From: an uncultured Oscillospiraceae bacterium
GTDB lineage: Bacteria; Bacillota; Clostridia; Oscillospirales; Oscillospiraceae
Assembly (NCBI GenBank): GCA_910585815.1
Contig: CAJUFJ010000022.1
Coordinates: 1-51,663 of the forward strand
Length of the DNA stretch: 51,663 nt
Direction of reading: 5' to 3'
A program made the translations under genes and the position numbers. Below the pieces are notes generated by a model. The model searched no databases. It saw nothing but the letters and a program-made list of their open reading frames with translations, and was not told the origin of the DNA. Of this stretch, positions 24,297 to 33,762 are shown piece by piece. Every line of letters starts with the position of its first letter. Within the stretch, counting starts at the first letter, position 1.

Positions 24297-25427
24297 ATGC
24301 CAAAAAGGTATTCAGGGGAATACAAGCAAGCAGCGATTCAGGATTGTCAAAATGGAATTCCTATTGATGAAGTAAGCCAAACTCGTGGTATTGCGGTCAG
24401 CACGATTTACCGTTGGCTAAAGGACTGCGCGGAGGAAATCCCTAATCCACACTACTCAGCCCTGCTTCGCAAAAAGGAGCATCTGGAGCATGTATTGGAA
24501 GTAATTCGTTTATCCGGCCTTATCGATGAGGTTTCATTGCGCAGACGGCTGGATATTCTGGAAACATTACACGTCCAACACGAGGAATGCAATGTCAATG
24601 AGCTCTGTGAAGCTCTGAATGTAGCCAGGGGAACATTTTATAACCACATTTTTCGCAGGGCGGACCGGAGTAAGTATGAGGAAGAACAGGCTCAGCTCAT
24701 GCTGCAAGTACAGCAAATTTTTGATGACAGCCAGCAGCGTTTCGGGGCAGAAAAGATTCGGATCATCCTTGCCGAAAGTGGCATTCATGTGGGGAAAAAG
24801 AGAATCAGAGGTATCATGCAGGAGCTTGGCCTGGAGAGCATCCGAGAAAACGCGAAGAGAGATTACAAGAAGCGTCAAGAACATCAACGGAAAAATCTGC
24901 TGGATCAGAATTTTACGGCTAGTCGGCAAAATGAAATCTGGGTCAGTGATATTACATATTTCAAGATCAAAGATTATGGTATCTATTTTTGTGTAATCAT
25001 GGACCTATTTTCGAGGAAGATTGTAGGCTATCGCATATCTCGGAAATGCAGCACACAATTGGTATCGTCTACTTTCCGAAAAGCGTTCCGAGATCGAGGG
25101 AATCCCTCTGATCTTACATTTCATAGTGACCGGGGTCCTCAATATGTTTCCGGGACATTTCATACATTACTAAAGAAATGTGGAATAAAGCAGTCATTTT
25201 CTAAATCTGGATGCCCTCATGATAATGCGGTGGCAGAAGCCTTTTTCTCGACATTTAAGAGAGAAGAAGCTTACCGCCATGAATATTCTTCGGAAGCAGA
25301 TTTCCGAAAAAGCGTGGATGCGTATGTCGACTTTTACAATTATGTTCGACCTCATCAGACCTTGGCTTACAAGGCTCCGGCAAGATTTGAAGAGCTGTAC
25401 GGAAAAGAAGAGACACAGGATTTATGA
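24297..25427 (+). mobile_element. IS3-family transposase (single reading frame)
   Basis: 376 residues from ATG 24297 (GGTGG upstream). The N-terminal helix-turn-helix (YSGEYKQAAIQDCQNG...STIYRWLKD) is followed by the HTH_21-type region QQRFGAEKIRIILAESGIHV and an rve integrase domain. The DDE triad is D in WVSDITYF (about 217), D in FHSDRGPQYV (about 277) and E in AVAEAFFSTFKREE. Most IS3 members make OrfAB by frameshifting; here both parts are in one continuous frame. The terminal inverted repeats could not be placed with confidence. Confidence 0.88.
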
Positions 25428-25804
25428 GAAATCCCGTGTCTAAAATGTGAACCTGAGTATGTTTTTTTGTGAAACATTTTCCCGTTTTTCAAAAAGACGT
25501 CTTTAGTGAGGTTTTTGGTAAACTCAGTCATTTCAATGGATACAGAGTGAAGCGGAGCCGCTTTTCGATAAAAAAGTTCGAAAAGCGGCTCCGCTTCACA
25601 CCATCGTATCCGTTGCGGCGCAACGGTTTTTGTACTTTTGATGTATTCTCTTTTGCGAACTGTACAAGCCATAATTCTTATTAAAGTTATACCACAAAAG
25701 GGAGAGATTGTAAAGAGAAATTTGAAAACCACGAAAGAAGTTTCTGAAAATAGAAAGAGGAGCCGGGAATTGACTTTTCATCAATTCCCGGCTCCTCTTT
25801 CTAT
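25428..25804. other. Gene-free stretch with two long perfect inverted repeats
   Basis: 25547-25567 and 25579-25599 form a perfect 21-bp inverted repeat (GTGAAGCGGAGCCGCTTTTCG) around an A-rich loop. 25749-25773 and 25781-25805 form a perfect 25-bp inverted repeat around CTTTTCA; the latter ends at the metallophosphoesterase stop and can serve as its terminator. A smaller CCGTTGCGGCGCAACGG lies near 25608. The right end of the IS3-type element probably falls between 25430 and 25540. No gene is supported. Confidence 0.65.
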
Positions 25805-26557
25805 TCACAGTTTTAAGCGAATAATCTGTTCATACAGCAGGACATATTTTTCTTGGATGATTTTGTTGGTATGGTAATGCCCGAAAAAATGGTATTGGAA
25901 CTGGCACCGCTGGGTGACCTCGTCGAGGAAATCCGTCAGCGCATCGGCCTGATAGAATCCACCGCTCAGTTCATCCTGCACAGAGGTGGAACAGCAGTGA
26001 GTGATAATGTAATCCACCTTCCAGCCGCATTTTTCCAGGCTGGCCCGCGCGATCTGGTACTCCTCCTCGCTGGGCAGTTCCTCCTTCCACCAGGAAACGT
26101 GGTTAATCCGGTACAGGGCTTTGCTGCTCTCCAAACGCTTTTGTTTCTCCTCGAACTCTGGGTCGTCCGGTTCCAGAATGCCGCCAGCGATGTCGTGGCT
26201 GCTGGCCCCTCCCATTGTAAAAAACTTTTTCCCCTGTATGTCGTACACCTGTCCCCGCATCAGGTGGATCACCGAGGGGCGGATACGCTGCACCAGTCCG
26301 CCGTTCCACTCCTCCACAGGATACTTGGACAGCAGGTCGTAGTTTTCGTGGTTGCCTGTCACGAACAGGGTGGTATAAGGCTTTTGTTCCAACCAGTCCA
26401 GCCAGTGATTGTCTTCGGTACCTTCATCCCAAACACCTCCAAAGTCACCGCAAATGATCATGCAGTCTCTTTTGGCCAGTCCTGTCTGTTCATAGAAGAT
26501 GGTATTCTCAAACCGCTTGAAATTTCCATGTGTGTCACCTGTTATAAATATAGCCAT
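25805..26557 (-). CDS. Calcineurin-like metallophosphoesterase
   Basis: 250 residues with all metal-binding blocks of the family in order: GDTHG (7-11), GDFGG (about 37-41), GNHE (about 68-71), a mid-chain H in YIITHCC, and GHYH near the C-terminus. It is predicted to be a cytoplasmic phosphodiesterase or phosphatase; the substrate cannot be deduced. GAGGGCATT precedes the ATG. The neighbours are an IS element and a broken recombinase, so it is likely cargo of mobile DNA, and proteins of this type are found in many phages and integrative elements. Confidence 0.85.
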   Translation of the reverse strand: MAIFITGDTHGNFKRFENTIFYEQTGLAKRDCMIICGDFGGVWDEGTEDNHWLDWLEQKPYTTLFVTGNHENYDLLSKYPVEEWNGGLVQRIRPSVIHLMRGQVYDIQGKKFFTMGGASSHDIAGGILEPDDPEFEEKQKRLESSKALYRINHVSWWKEELPSEEEYQIARASLEKCGWKVDYIITHCCSTSVQDELSGGFYQADALTDFLDEVTQRCQFQYHFFGHYHTNKIIQEKYVLLYEQIIRLKL

Positions 26558-26583
26558 AATGCCCTCACTTTCCTATCTTGATT

Positions 26584-28095
26584 CTAGCACAAACTCTGCT
26601 CGATTTCTACATCCGTGTCTTGAATCTTGACCAGGACCGTCTCAGAGTTCACTACCGTGATCTTTTCTACGAATCTGCGGGTAATGATATCGTCATACTC
26701 CGCGAACTTCATTTCCTGCTGTTCCAGCCACTCGTCCCTCTCCCGCTGTCTGGATGCCTGGAGAATCTGCTGTTTTTCATCCTGCTGATGTGCCGCCATC
26801 TGGTCCAGGATGTCCTGCTTCTCCTCGGCCAAGGCCTTGAGTTGGGCGTTCAGCTCTGAGTTGCCCATGTTGGCCAACACCTTGTCCAGCAGGGCATCTT
26901 GTTCCGCCGACAGCGCCTTTAATCGATCCTGGAGGGACAGCAGGCTCACACCGTCCTTACTGCCGTGGCTTTGGACGATCTCCGCTATCGCCAAGGCATC
27001 CTCTATCACCTTGGCCCGGTCGGCACCGTACCGATTCAGGGCAGCTACGATGGCGTCGTGCAGCTTGCCCTCATCCAGGGTAGGAGAGCTGCGGCAGTAT
27101 TTCGTACCGTACTCCAGGCGGGAAACGCACCGCCAGACAATCCGCTTTTTCCCGTTTCTGGACCAGGTACACCGCTTGTAGGGGGTCCCGCACTCCCCAC
27201 AGATCAGCAGCTCGGACAGGGCGTACTTGGCGGAATACTTGCCCTGCTCGGTCTTGCCTGTTTTTTGCATTACCTTCCGCTTGCTGGTCCTCCGGGCCAT
27301 CTCCTCCTGTACCCGCTGGAACAGTTCCTTGGGGATGATTCCCGGATGATGATTTTCGATATAGTACATAGGCAGTTCTCCCTGGTTTTTGACCACCTTT
27401 TTACTGATGCAGTCGGTTACATAGGTCTTTTGCAGCAAGGCATCTCCGATGTATTTTTCGTTGGTGAGAATGCTGTGGACCACACGGTGGGACCACCCAG
27501 CGAGGCCGGCGGCCGTGGGAACATTGTCCGCCTCCAGCTCCTTTTTGATCTCGCCCTCGCTGGCCCCCTCCAGGTAACGACGGTAGATTCTCCGCACTGT
27601 CTCCGCTTCCTCCGGGACGATCTCCGGCTGGCCGTTCTCGCCTCTGCGGTAACCCAACAGTTTCTTGTATTGGAAGTGAACGATACCATCCTTCATCCCA
27701 AACTGCTTCCCCTGTCTGACATTTTTACTGAGGGATTCACTCTCCGCCTGGGCAAAGCCGCTGAACAGGGTGATGAGGAACTCACTGGACTCGGTGAGGG
27801 TGTTGATGTTCTCCTTTTCGAAGATCACACCAATGCCGTTGGCTTTGAGGACGCGCACCGTGTCCAGGCAGTCCACTGTGTTCCGGGCGAATCGGGAGAG
27901 GGACTTGGTGAGGATCATGTCAATGCGGCCCCGCTTGCAGGCGGCGATCATCCGCTTAAATTCCGTCCGCTTCTTCATGCTGGTGCCGGTGATGCCCTCA
28001 TCGGCGAATGTCAAGCAGGGACTAATAGAAAATTGTAAACAAATTGTGAACATTGTCGAACGCAACCACCGTTTATAGAAAGGGAACGCAATCAC
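26584..28095 (-). pseudogene. Large serine recombinase lacking its N-terminus
   Basis: The frame matches large serine recombinases from FADEGITGTSMKKRTEF onward: the resolvase core with LSRFARNTVD, the recombinase domain, a zinc-ribbon CGECGTPYKRC and a C-terminal coiled coil. The N-terminal about 50 residues that should carry the catalytic serine (Y-x-R-V-S) are missing. Upstream of about 28015 the translation becomes unrelated and hydrophobic, and no matching domain is found in the DNA beyond. It is therefore a 5'-deleted, catalytically dead relic. The break may mark the border of a later-inserted element to its right. Confidence 0.8.
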
Positions 28096-28213
28096 ATTTG
28101 AAAGTATAGATAGGTACTTTTATTTATTCTGCTTTGGCAGATTCTATTCCTTCTCTAAATCAAACCGCCGATGTTGTCATCAATGATATTGATAAATGCT
28201 GTACGGATATAAA

Positions 28214-28258
28214 GTCAGGGCTTTCCCATCTGAATTTATCAGATAGAAAAGCCCTGAC
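28214..28258. terminator. Terminator-like hairpin between two mobile gene groups
   Basis: GTCAGGGCTTT / AAAGCCCTGAC with a second inner stem ATCTGA/TCAGAT; T-rich flanks on both sides. It lies just after the end (minus strand) of the small resolvase-like gene and likely ends the recombinase operon. Confidence 0.7.
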
Positions 28259-28280
28259 CTTTTACTGTATCGTTTTGCCG

Positions 28281-28673
28281 CTAACGCACCTTGTCCAGCG
28301 AAATGCCGCTTTCTTTCATCAGTGCCAGCAGTATGTCCGTACTGGTCTGCGGTATGGTGCCATCAGCACACACTACTTCGACAAACTGATCTTCCAGCCA
28401 GCGCAGATAAGCGTCTGTCTTTCCCGCATCCCGCCCCAAGCGGGAGAGGTTTGCCACCAGCAGGAGATCAGCTTTACCAGCGGCCACCGCATTGGAAACC
28501 TCGGCCAGACCTCTGCGGGAGAAGTCCATCCCACTGGCCTGCTCAACGGTAGTCCCTACGATCTCAAAGCCCTGCTTTTCGGCATACGCTTCCAAGTTTG
28601 CCTGCTGCGCCGCCAGCGCATGGGCGTCAGGGTACGCAACCCTGCAATAAATCCAAGTTCTCTTATGCTCCAT
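28281..28673 (-). CDS. Small resolvase-like protein with missing catalytic serine
   Basis: 130 residues forming only an N-terminal resolvase fold: IYCRVAYPDAHALAAQQANL, a beta-strand EIVGTTVEQASGMDFSRRGL and LLVANLSRLGRDAGKTDAYL. The position of the nucleophile, normally Ser in R-V-S, is Ala13 (R-V-A), so it cannot cut DNA, while the conserved arginines of LSRLGRD are kept. The start is ATG 28673 behind GGAGGATAGCAAC; a longer frame would overlap the upstream recombinase. It follows the third recombinase by 4 bp, suggesting an accessory or regulatory subunit. Confidence 0.8.
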   Translation of the reverse strand: MEHKRTWIYCRVAYPDAHALAAQQANLEAYAEKQGFEIVGTTVEQASGMDFSRRGLAEVSNAVAAGKADLLLVANLSRLGRDAGKTDAYLRWLEDQFVEVVCADGTIPQTSTDILLALMKESGISLDKVR

Positions 28674-28677
28674 GTTG

Positions 28678-30285
28678 CTATCCTCCCTCCAAATCCAGCA
28701 CCATTTTCTTGTATTCATCCCGGTAATTCCAGATAATTTCCAGCCGTCCGCCGGGGTAAACATGGATTCCGCTCAAAAGGTCCGATAGGATTTCCTGCGT
28801 GATCTCTTTCATATCCGCTTCAACATAGGATCGGAAGCGGACAATAAATTGATTTTGCAGCTCTCCATCCTCGCTGATATTCTCCAGCTTGGCTTCCCAT
28901 CCGGCAAGCTGTTCAGCGGCGGCATCCCGCTTTTGGGTGGCGGCGGCTTTAGCGGCAAGATACTCCGCCTTGCTGATGTCCCCCAGCCCAAAGGAGGTAT
29001 AGAGGTCCTTGATCTGCCGCTCCAACTTGCTGTGAATCTCTCGCAGAGCGGCAATGTTTTTTCGCAGAGCGGCGGTATCCGTTTTCTTGCGCTGGTGGCG
29101 TTCCTCCCAAATGCGGGACATTTCCACCGCGGCCATAGCTTGGACATGAAGCCCGTCCAGAACAGCCTCCAGAATATCCGCTTCGGGTACACGCTCTGAC
29201 GGGCAGGCAAAGGCATCGCTGACACGGTAGGTGCGGCAGTAGTACACGGGATGTTTCGCCCTTGAACGGGCCATCGTGTAGCTGCATACACCGCACCGAA
29301 CCTTGTGCCGCAGTACCCACTCGCTCAAGTTGATGCCGTCGCGCTCCATAAACTCCCGCATGGCAAGCTGGGCCTTGTCAAATTCCGCTTGGGTCACAAT
29401 GCCGTCATGGGTCCCAGCCATGGTGATCCACTCCGCTTTACGAACTTTCACTGTATGATGATGCCCGACTTGATCCCGCATCCGCTTCCCATATACGTTG
29501 GTCCCAATATACCGTTCGTCCCGCAGGATTTTAGCGATCAAACTCCCTGTCCAGATGTTTTCGTTCTGGACGCTGGGCCAGCTTGTTCTGGAACAGCCCG
29601 CCGCCCGCTTATAGAGCATGGGCGTGGGAACGGCTTCCCTATTCAAGACCTTGGCGATATGTTCAGCCGGGTGTCCACTGCCCATCATCCGAAAAATGCG
29701 GCGCACGACCTCCGCCGCTGGCGGGTCGATCAGAAGATGGTTCTTGTTTGCCGGGTCCTTGACAAAGCCATAGGGAGCGAACGGTGATAGGAAGTCCCCC
29801 CGCTGGGCGCGAAAGCGTTTTGCTTTCCGTACCTTCCGGGAGAGGTCCCGGCTGTAAAAGTCGTATAGCAGGGTCTTAAAGGAAGTATCCAGACTGTCCA
29901 CGTCTAAGGGCCGGATGCTGTCATAGCCGTCATTGACGGCTATGAAGCGCACCCCCAAGAAGGGGAACACACTGGAAATGTAACTGCCCACTGTGAGATA
30001 GTCACGGCCAAAGCGGGACAAATCCTTGACCACGATACATTGGATCATTCCCGCCCTTGCTTGGGCGATCATCTCCTGGACGGCGGGCCGCTCAAAGTTC
30101 TTTCCGCTCCACCCATCATCACAAAACTCAATGATGTTCGTACCGGCCAACTCCGGCATCCGGCTGATAAAGGCGTCCAGCAAATCCCGTTGATTAGCGA
30201 TGCTGTTGGATTCCAGCTTTCCGCCCTTCCTCAGATCATCGTCCTCGGAGGACAGCCGCACATATTTTGCGGTGGTAGCCATCAT
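28678..30285 (-). CDS. Large serine recombinase (third of a tandem triplet)
   Basis: 535 residues. The resolvase domain has the catalytic serine at about S12 (KYVRLSSEDDD) and IVVKDLSRFGRDYL; the recombinase domain (about 170-270) contains FLSPFAPYGFVKDP; a zinc-ribbon CGVCSYTMARS and a terminal Cys region precede a coiled coil. It is predicted to integrate, excise or invert DNA at att sites. Its ATG overlaps the stop of the upstream recombinase (TGA within ATGATG), so the three genes are translationally coupled. Confidence 0.9.
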   Translation of the reverse strand: MMATTAKYVRLSSEDDDLRKGGKLESNSIANQRDLLDAFISRMPELAGTNIIEFCDDGWSGKNFERPAVQEMIAQARAGMIQCIVVKDLSRFGRDYLTVGSYISSVFPFLGVRFIAVNDGYDSIRPLDVDSLDTSFKTLLYDFYSRDLSRKVRKAKRFRAQRGDFLSPFAPYGFVKDPANKNHLLIDPPAAEVVRRIFRMMGSGHPAEHIAKVLNREAVPTPMLYKRAAGCSRTSWPSVQNENIWTGSLIAKILRDERYIGTNVYGKRMRDQVGHHHTVKVRKAEWITMAGTHDGIVTQAEFDKAQLAMREFMERDGINLSEWVLRHKVRCGVCSYTMARSRAKHPVYYCRTYRVSDAFACPSERVPEADILEAVLDGLHVQAMAAVEMSRIWEERHQRKKTDTAALRKNIAALREIHSKLERQIKDLYTSFGLGDISKAEYLAAKAAATQKRDAAAEQLAGWEAKLENISEDGELQNQFIVRFRSYVEADMKEITQEILSDLLSGIHVYPGGRLEIIWNYRDEYKKMVLDLEGG

Positions 30286-31985
30286 GCTGGCACCGCCTCT
30301 CCCTCGGCCTCCAAAAGCTGGAGCAGGGCGCGGTATTCATCCCGATACCGCAGGGAGATAGAGATACGATTGTCCGCATCCACCTCCACACGGTCGATCA
30401 GCGCATGGGCCATATCCTCCGTCAATTCCGTATCTGCCCGGAACTGCCCGCAGGTGGTCAGCCACGGATTTTCAACCGTCTGCCGCCGTTCATCCTGCTG
30501 CTGGCGTTCCAACGCCTCCAACCGCTTCTGCGCAGCCTCTCCTTCGGTTTGATACTGCTGGCGCAGTTCCGTATATTCCCGCTCTGTCAACAGCTTATCA
30601 TGGTAATTTTGAAACAAGCTGTCATAGAGCCTGCCAGCCCGTTCTACCGCCTGCTTTGCGGCGGTGATCTCACGCTTCAAAGCACCCTCTTGGCTGATAA
30701 CCCTTGCGGAGTGGCTGTATGCCCGCGCCAGCTTTTCCATTTTACCTGCCAGCGCGATCTCCTGCCGCAGCGTGTCCCACAGGATTTCCTTCAGCTTTGT
30801 CTCATGAAGATATTTCTTTGGGCAGGAGGCTAAATCCGCCGTGTGGGACGGGCAGATATAGACGTAGTAGCGATTTTTCCCTCTGTTGGTAACAGACTTA
30901 TACCGCATCAGAGGCCGCTTGCAGTCCGCACAGAAGATCAGCCCCCGGAGGATGTTGGGGGTCGTTCCCAAATAATCATACCGGCCCAGCCTCTCCTTGT
31001 AGGCATTGCTGGCCTCCGCCGCCATCGTCTGGACCGCAAGGAAGGTTTCTTCCTCTATCAGCGGCTCATGGGTGTTGCGGACGATCACCCACTCGGATTC
31101 CGGCGCTTGATAAGGCTCCCGGCCCTCGGTGAAGCCGGAACGCTTGCGGCCCTGTACCATGTGGCCCAAGTAGACCTTGCTGGTCAGCACTTTCTTCACA
31201 GCGGCTACAGTCCACCGGGAATTGGCGTAGGACGGACATTTTGCGATTCCTTTCAGGCAGAGATACCGGCCGGGGGAAGGGACTTCCCGTTCATTCAGTT
31301 TCCGGGCGATCTGCTGGTAGCTGATTCCCGTAAGCCGCAGGGCAAAAATCTCACGCACCACCGGCGCGGTTTCCTGATCTGGCTCAATGCGGTGTGGGTC
31401 GCTGGCACATTTCTGATAGCCATACGCCGCCCATGCGCCGATGAACTCTCCCTTCTGCTGCTTCGTCACCAAGGCGGAACGGGACTTTCTGCCAATGTCC
31501 TTGCTGTAAACCTCGTTGATGATATTTTTCAACGGCACAATGTAGCCGTCCGCCGTCCGTTCGGCGGTCAGTGTGTCAAAGCTGTCGTTGACGGCAATAA
31601 AGCGAACGTCCAGATAGGGAAAAATCCGCTCCAGATAGTTGCCGGTTTCTTTGTAGTTGCGGCCAAATCGGGATAAATCTTTGACCACGATGCAGTCAAT
31701 TTTTCTGGAGCGTACATCATCCATCAGCCGCTCAAAGTCAGGCCGCTCAAAATTTGTCCCTGTCCGTCCGTTATCGCAGTAGAGGCCGCAAAACTGCATA
31801 TCTTCCTGGGCCTCAACAAAGCCCAAAACAAGCCCCTTTTGTGCCTCGATGGTATCCGCACCGGGCTTGCCGCTGTCCTCCACCGACAGCCTGACATAAC
31901 AAGCCGTCTGGTAGAGCCGCACTTTCGGGACCTCCGGCGCGGGAACTGGCAGGATGGGATTGACCTTGCGTTTTGTTCTTGCCAT
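30282..31985 (-). CDS. Large serine recombinase (second of the triplet)
   Basis: 567 residues from ATG 31985; the longer frame starts inside the upstream gene. An N-terminal extension of about 27 basic/Pro-rich residues is followed by the catalytic serine at about S34 (CYVRLSVEDSG), CIVVKDLSRFGRNYKETG, the recombinase domain with GEFIGAWAAYGYQK, and a zinc ribbon with CADCKRPLMR and a distant CPSH and C pair. A C-terminal coiled coil completes the fold. One base separates it from the first recombinase, and it overlaps the third by four bases. Confidence 0.9.
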   Translation of the reverse strand: MARTKRKVNPILPVPAPEVPKVRLYQTACYVRLSVEDSGKPGADTIEAQKGLVLGFVEAQEDMQFCGLYCDNGRTGTNFERPDFERLMDDVRSRKIDCIVVKDLSRFGRNYKETGNYLERIFPYLDVRFIAVNDSFDTLTAERTADGYIVPLKNIINEVYSKDIGRKSRSALVTKQQKGEFIGAWAAYGYQKCASDPHRIEPDQETAPVVREIFALRLTGISYQQIARKLNEREVPSPGRYLCLKGIAKCPSYANSRWTVAAVKKVLTSKVYLGHMVQGRKRSGFTEGREPYQAPESEWVIVRNTHEPLIEEETFLAVQTMAAEASNAYKERLGRYDYLGTTPNILRGLIFCADCKRPLMRYKSVTNRGKNRYYVYICPSHTADLASCPKKYLHETKLKEILWDTLRQEIALAGKMEKLARAYSHSARVISQEGALKREITAAKQAVERAGRLYDSLFQNYHDKLLTEREYTELRQQYQTEGEAAQKRLEALERQQQDERRQTVENPWLTTCGQFRADTELTEDMAHALIDRVEVDADNRISISLRYRDEYRALLQLLEAEGEAVPA

Positions 31986-31986
31986 G

Positions 31987-33627
31987 TTAGACCGCCTCCT
32001 TCCCGGAGGACAGCTTCTGTGCCTGCAAGAGCAAATCCATCTGACTGCGAAATTCATTGTGCCAGCGGTAGACGATCTCTACACGGTGTCCACGAAAAAT
32101 CAAAATACGTTCGACCAGCGTCACGATGATGGAGCGTTCCAAGCCAGTGATATTCCGGTGCTTGCGGAACTGCTCCATCCACCCCCGGTCCTCATGCTCT
32201 ATTTCCCGGCCCATTTCCTCTTGAATGGCCTCAGCTTGGGCCTCGGCTTCGGCACGACGGCGGGAGTAGGTCCTTTTCAAGTCTTGGTATTCGTCCCTGT
32301 CGATTATGCCATCGGCAAGGCTTTCATAGAGGGTACTCAAAAGGGCCTGATTGCGGTCAATTTCCTCCCACTTCTTGTCCAGCCGCGCTTGGAGCTTCCG
32401 AACGCCAGCCTGCTGAAGCTGGGCCGTATCGGTCAATTCCAACAGGTCGGAGAGGTCGATCACATCCCGAATATGCTTTTTCAACGCCTCCAGCACGATC
32501 TCATCCAGCGCAATATCCCGTAGGCTGTGAGCGGAACAGGTCTTGTGTTCCTTATGGGCGGCACAGACGTAGTAGACGTACTTCCTCTTGCCAGAGGGAA
32601 CGGTTTTCCGTACCATGGCGCTGCCGCACTCGCCGCAGTACACCATGCCGGAGAACAGCTCCACCGCCTTGCCGCTGACACTGGTTCGCGTGTCCAGGGC
32701 AAGCACCTTCTGGACACTCTCAAAATCATAGCGGTCAATGATCGCCTCGTGACAGTTTTCAACCACCGCCCATTGCTCACGGGGCTTGTTCACCAGCCGC
32801 TTCACCCGGTAGCTGGGGGTGGTCACACGCCCCTGCTCCAGTACGCCGGTGTAGACCGGGTTTTTCAGAATCCGCAGCACCATCCCGGCGTCCCACACGG
32901 ATTCCTCCTTCACCCGGAAGGAAGTGGAGTAGCGCATCCCCAACGAACGCTTGTAATCCATTGGAGTAAGGATACCTGCCGTTGTCAGGCGGTCCGCGAT
33001 ATCCCCCGCACTGACGCCCTCCAATTTCCACTTGAAAATGTCCCGTACCACATCTGCGGCGTAATCATCTGCCAGCAGACGGTGACGGTTCTCCGGGTCC
33101 TTCCGGTAGCCAAAAACAGCAAAAGAGCCAATGAAATCTCCGCGCTGGCGTTTGATTTCAAGCTGGCTCCGAATCTTGATCGAGGTATCCCGGCAATATG
33201 CCTCGTTTATGAGGTTTTTGAAGGGAATGATCAGCTCATCGGATTCCACATTGCTGTGCAGGCTGTCGTAGTTGTCATTGATGGCGATGAAGCGCACACC
33301 CATGAAGGGGAAAATCTTCTCGATGTATTCCCCCACGCCCAAGTGGTCCCTGCCGAAGCGGGACAAATCCTTGACTACGATGCAGTTGATCTTGCCAGCC
33401 TTGACCTCGGCCATCATCTCTTGAAATGCCGGACGGTCAAAATTGGAACCCGTATAGCCGTCGTCCACTTTCATGCCGCACTCCCGCAGCTCCGGGTTGC
33501 GCGACAAATAGTCACGGATCAAGTCCTTCTGGCCCGTAACGCTGTTGCTTTCCTCCTTGTCGCCGTCCTCATGGGACAGGCGGACATATCCGCAGGTATT
33601 CCATACCTGTTCTTGGGTCTTGTTCAT
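31987..33627 (-). CDS. Large serine recombinase (first of the triplet)
   Basis: 546 residues. Catalytic serine at about S18 (CGYVRLSHEDGD), NCIVVKDLSRFGRDHLG, a recombinase domain with GDFIGSFAVFGYRKD, zinc ribbon CGECGSAMVRK with a second CAAHKEHKTC pair, and a Glu/Arg-rich coiled coil. It is the first gene of the operon that continues through two more recombinases and the small inactive resolvase. The region just upstream carries an interrupted inverted repeat (33660-33748) that may be an operator or crossover-associated site. Confidence 0.9.
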   Translation of the reverse strand: MNKTQEQVWNTCGYVRLSHEDGDKEESNSVTGQKDLIRDYLSRNPELRECGMKVDDGYTGSNFDRPAFQEMMAEVKAGKINCIVVKDLSRFGRDHLGVGEYIEKIFPFMGVRFIAINDNYDSLHSNVESDELIIPFKNLINEAYCRDTSIKIRSQLEIKRQRGDFIGSFAVFGYRKDPENRHRLLADDYAADVVRDIFKWKLEGVSAGDIADRLTTAGILTPMDYKRSLGMRYSTSFRVKEESVWDAGMVLRILKNPVYTGVLEQGRVTTPSYRVKRLVNKPREQWAVVENCHEAIIDRYDFESVQKVLALDTRTSVSGKAVELFSGMVYCGECGSAMVRKTVPSGKRKYVYYVCAAHKEHKTCSAHSLRDIALDEIVLEALKKHIRDVIDLSDLLELTDTAQLQQAGVRKLQARLDKKWEEIDRNQALLSTLYESLADGIIDRDEYQDLKRTYSRRRAEAEAQAEAIQEEMGREIEHEDRGWMEQFRKHRNITGLERSIIVTLVERILIFRGHRVEIVYRWHNEFRSQMDLLLQAQKLSSGKEAV

Positions 33628-33659
33628 GTTCTTCTCTCCTGATCGTTAAAGTCTAATCA

Positions 33660-33748
33660 GCAAAACACTTTAACCACCAGGGGAGCGCCGGGTCGTCCTG
33701 TTGGCATCACGTTAACATAACTTCCGGCAAATGTCCAGAGTGTTTTGC
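33660..33748. promoter_or_regulatory. Interrupted inverted repeat upstream of the recombinase operon
   Basis: GCAAAACACTTT at 33660-33671 and AGAGTGTTTTGC at 33737-33748 are inverted copies with one mismatch, 65 bp apart, in the gap before the first recombinase. This is a plausible binding site for a regulator or recombinase; the function is inferred. Confidence 0.4.
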
Positions 33749-33762
33749 AAAAAATTTTTCTG

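Noticed and set aside
28674..28763. Upstream extension of the small resolvase-like gene
   Set aside because: It overlaps the preceding recombinase; ATG 28673 has a clear GGAGG ribosome site and starts exactly at the resolvase fold.
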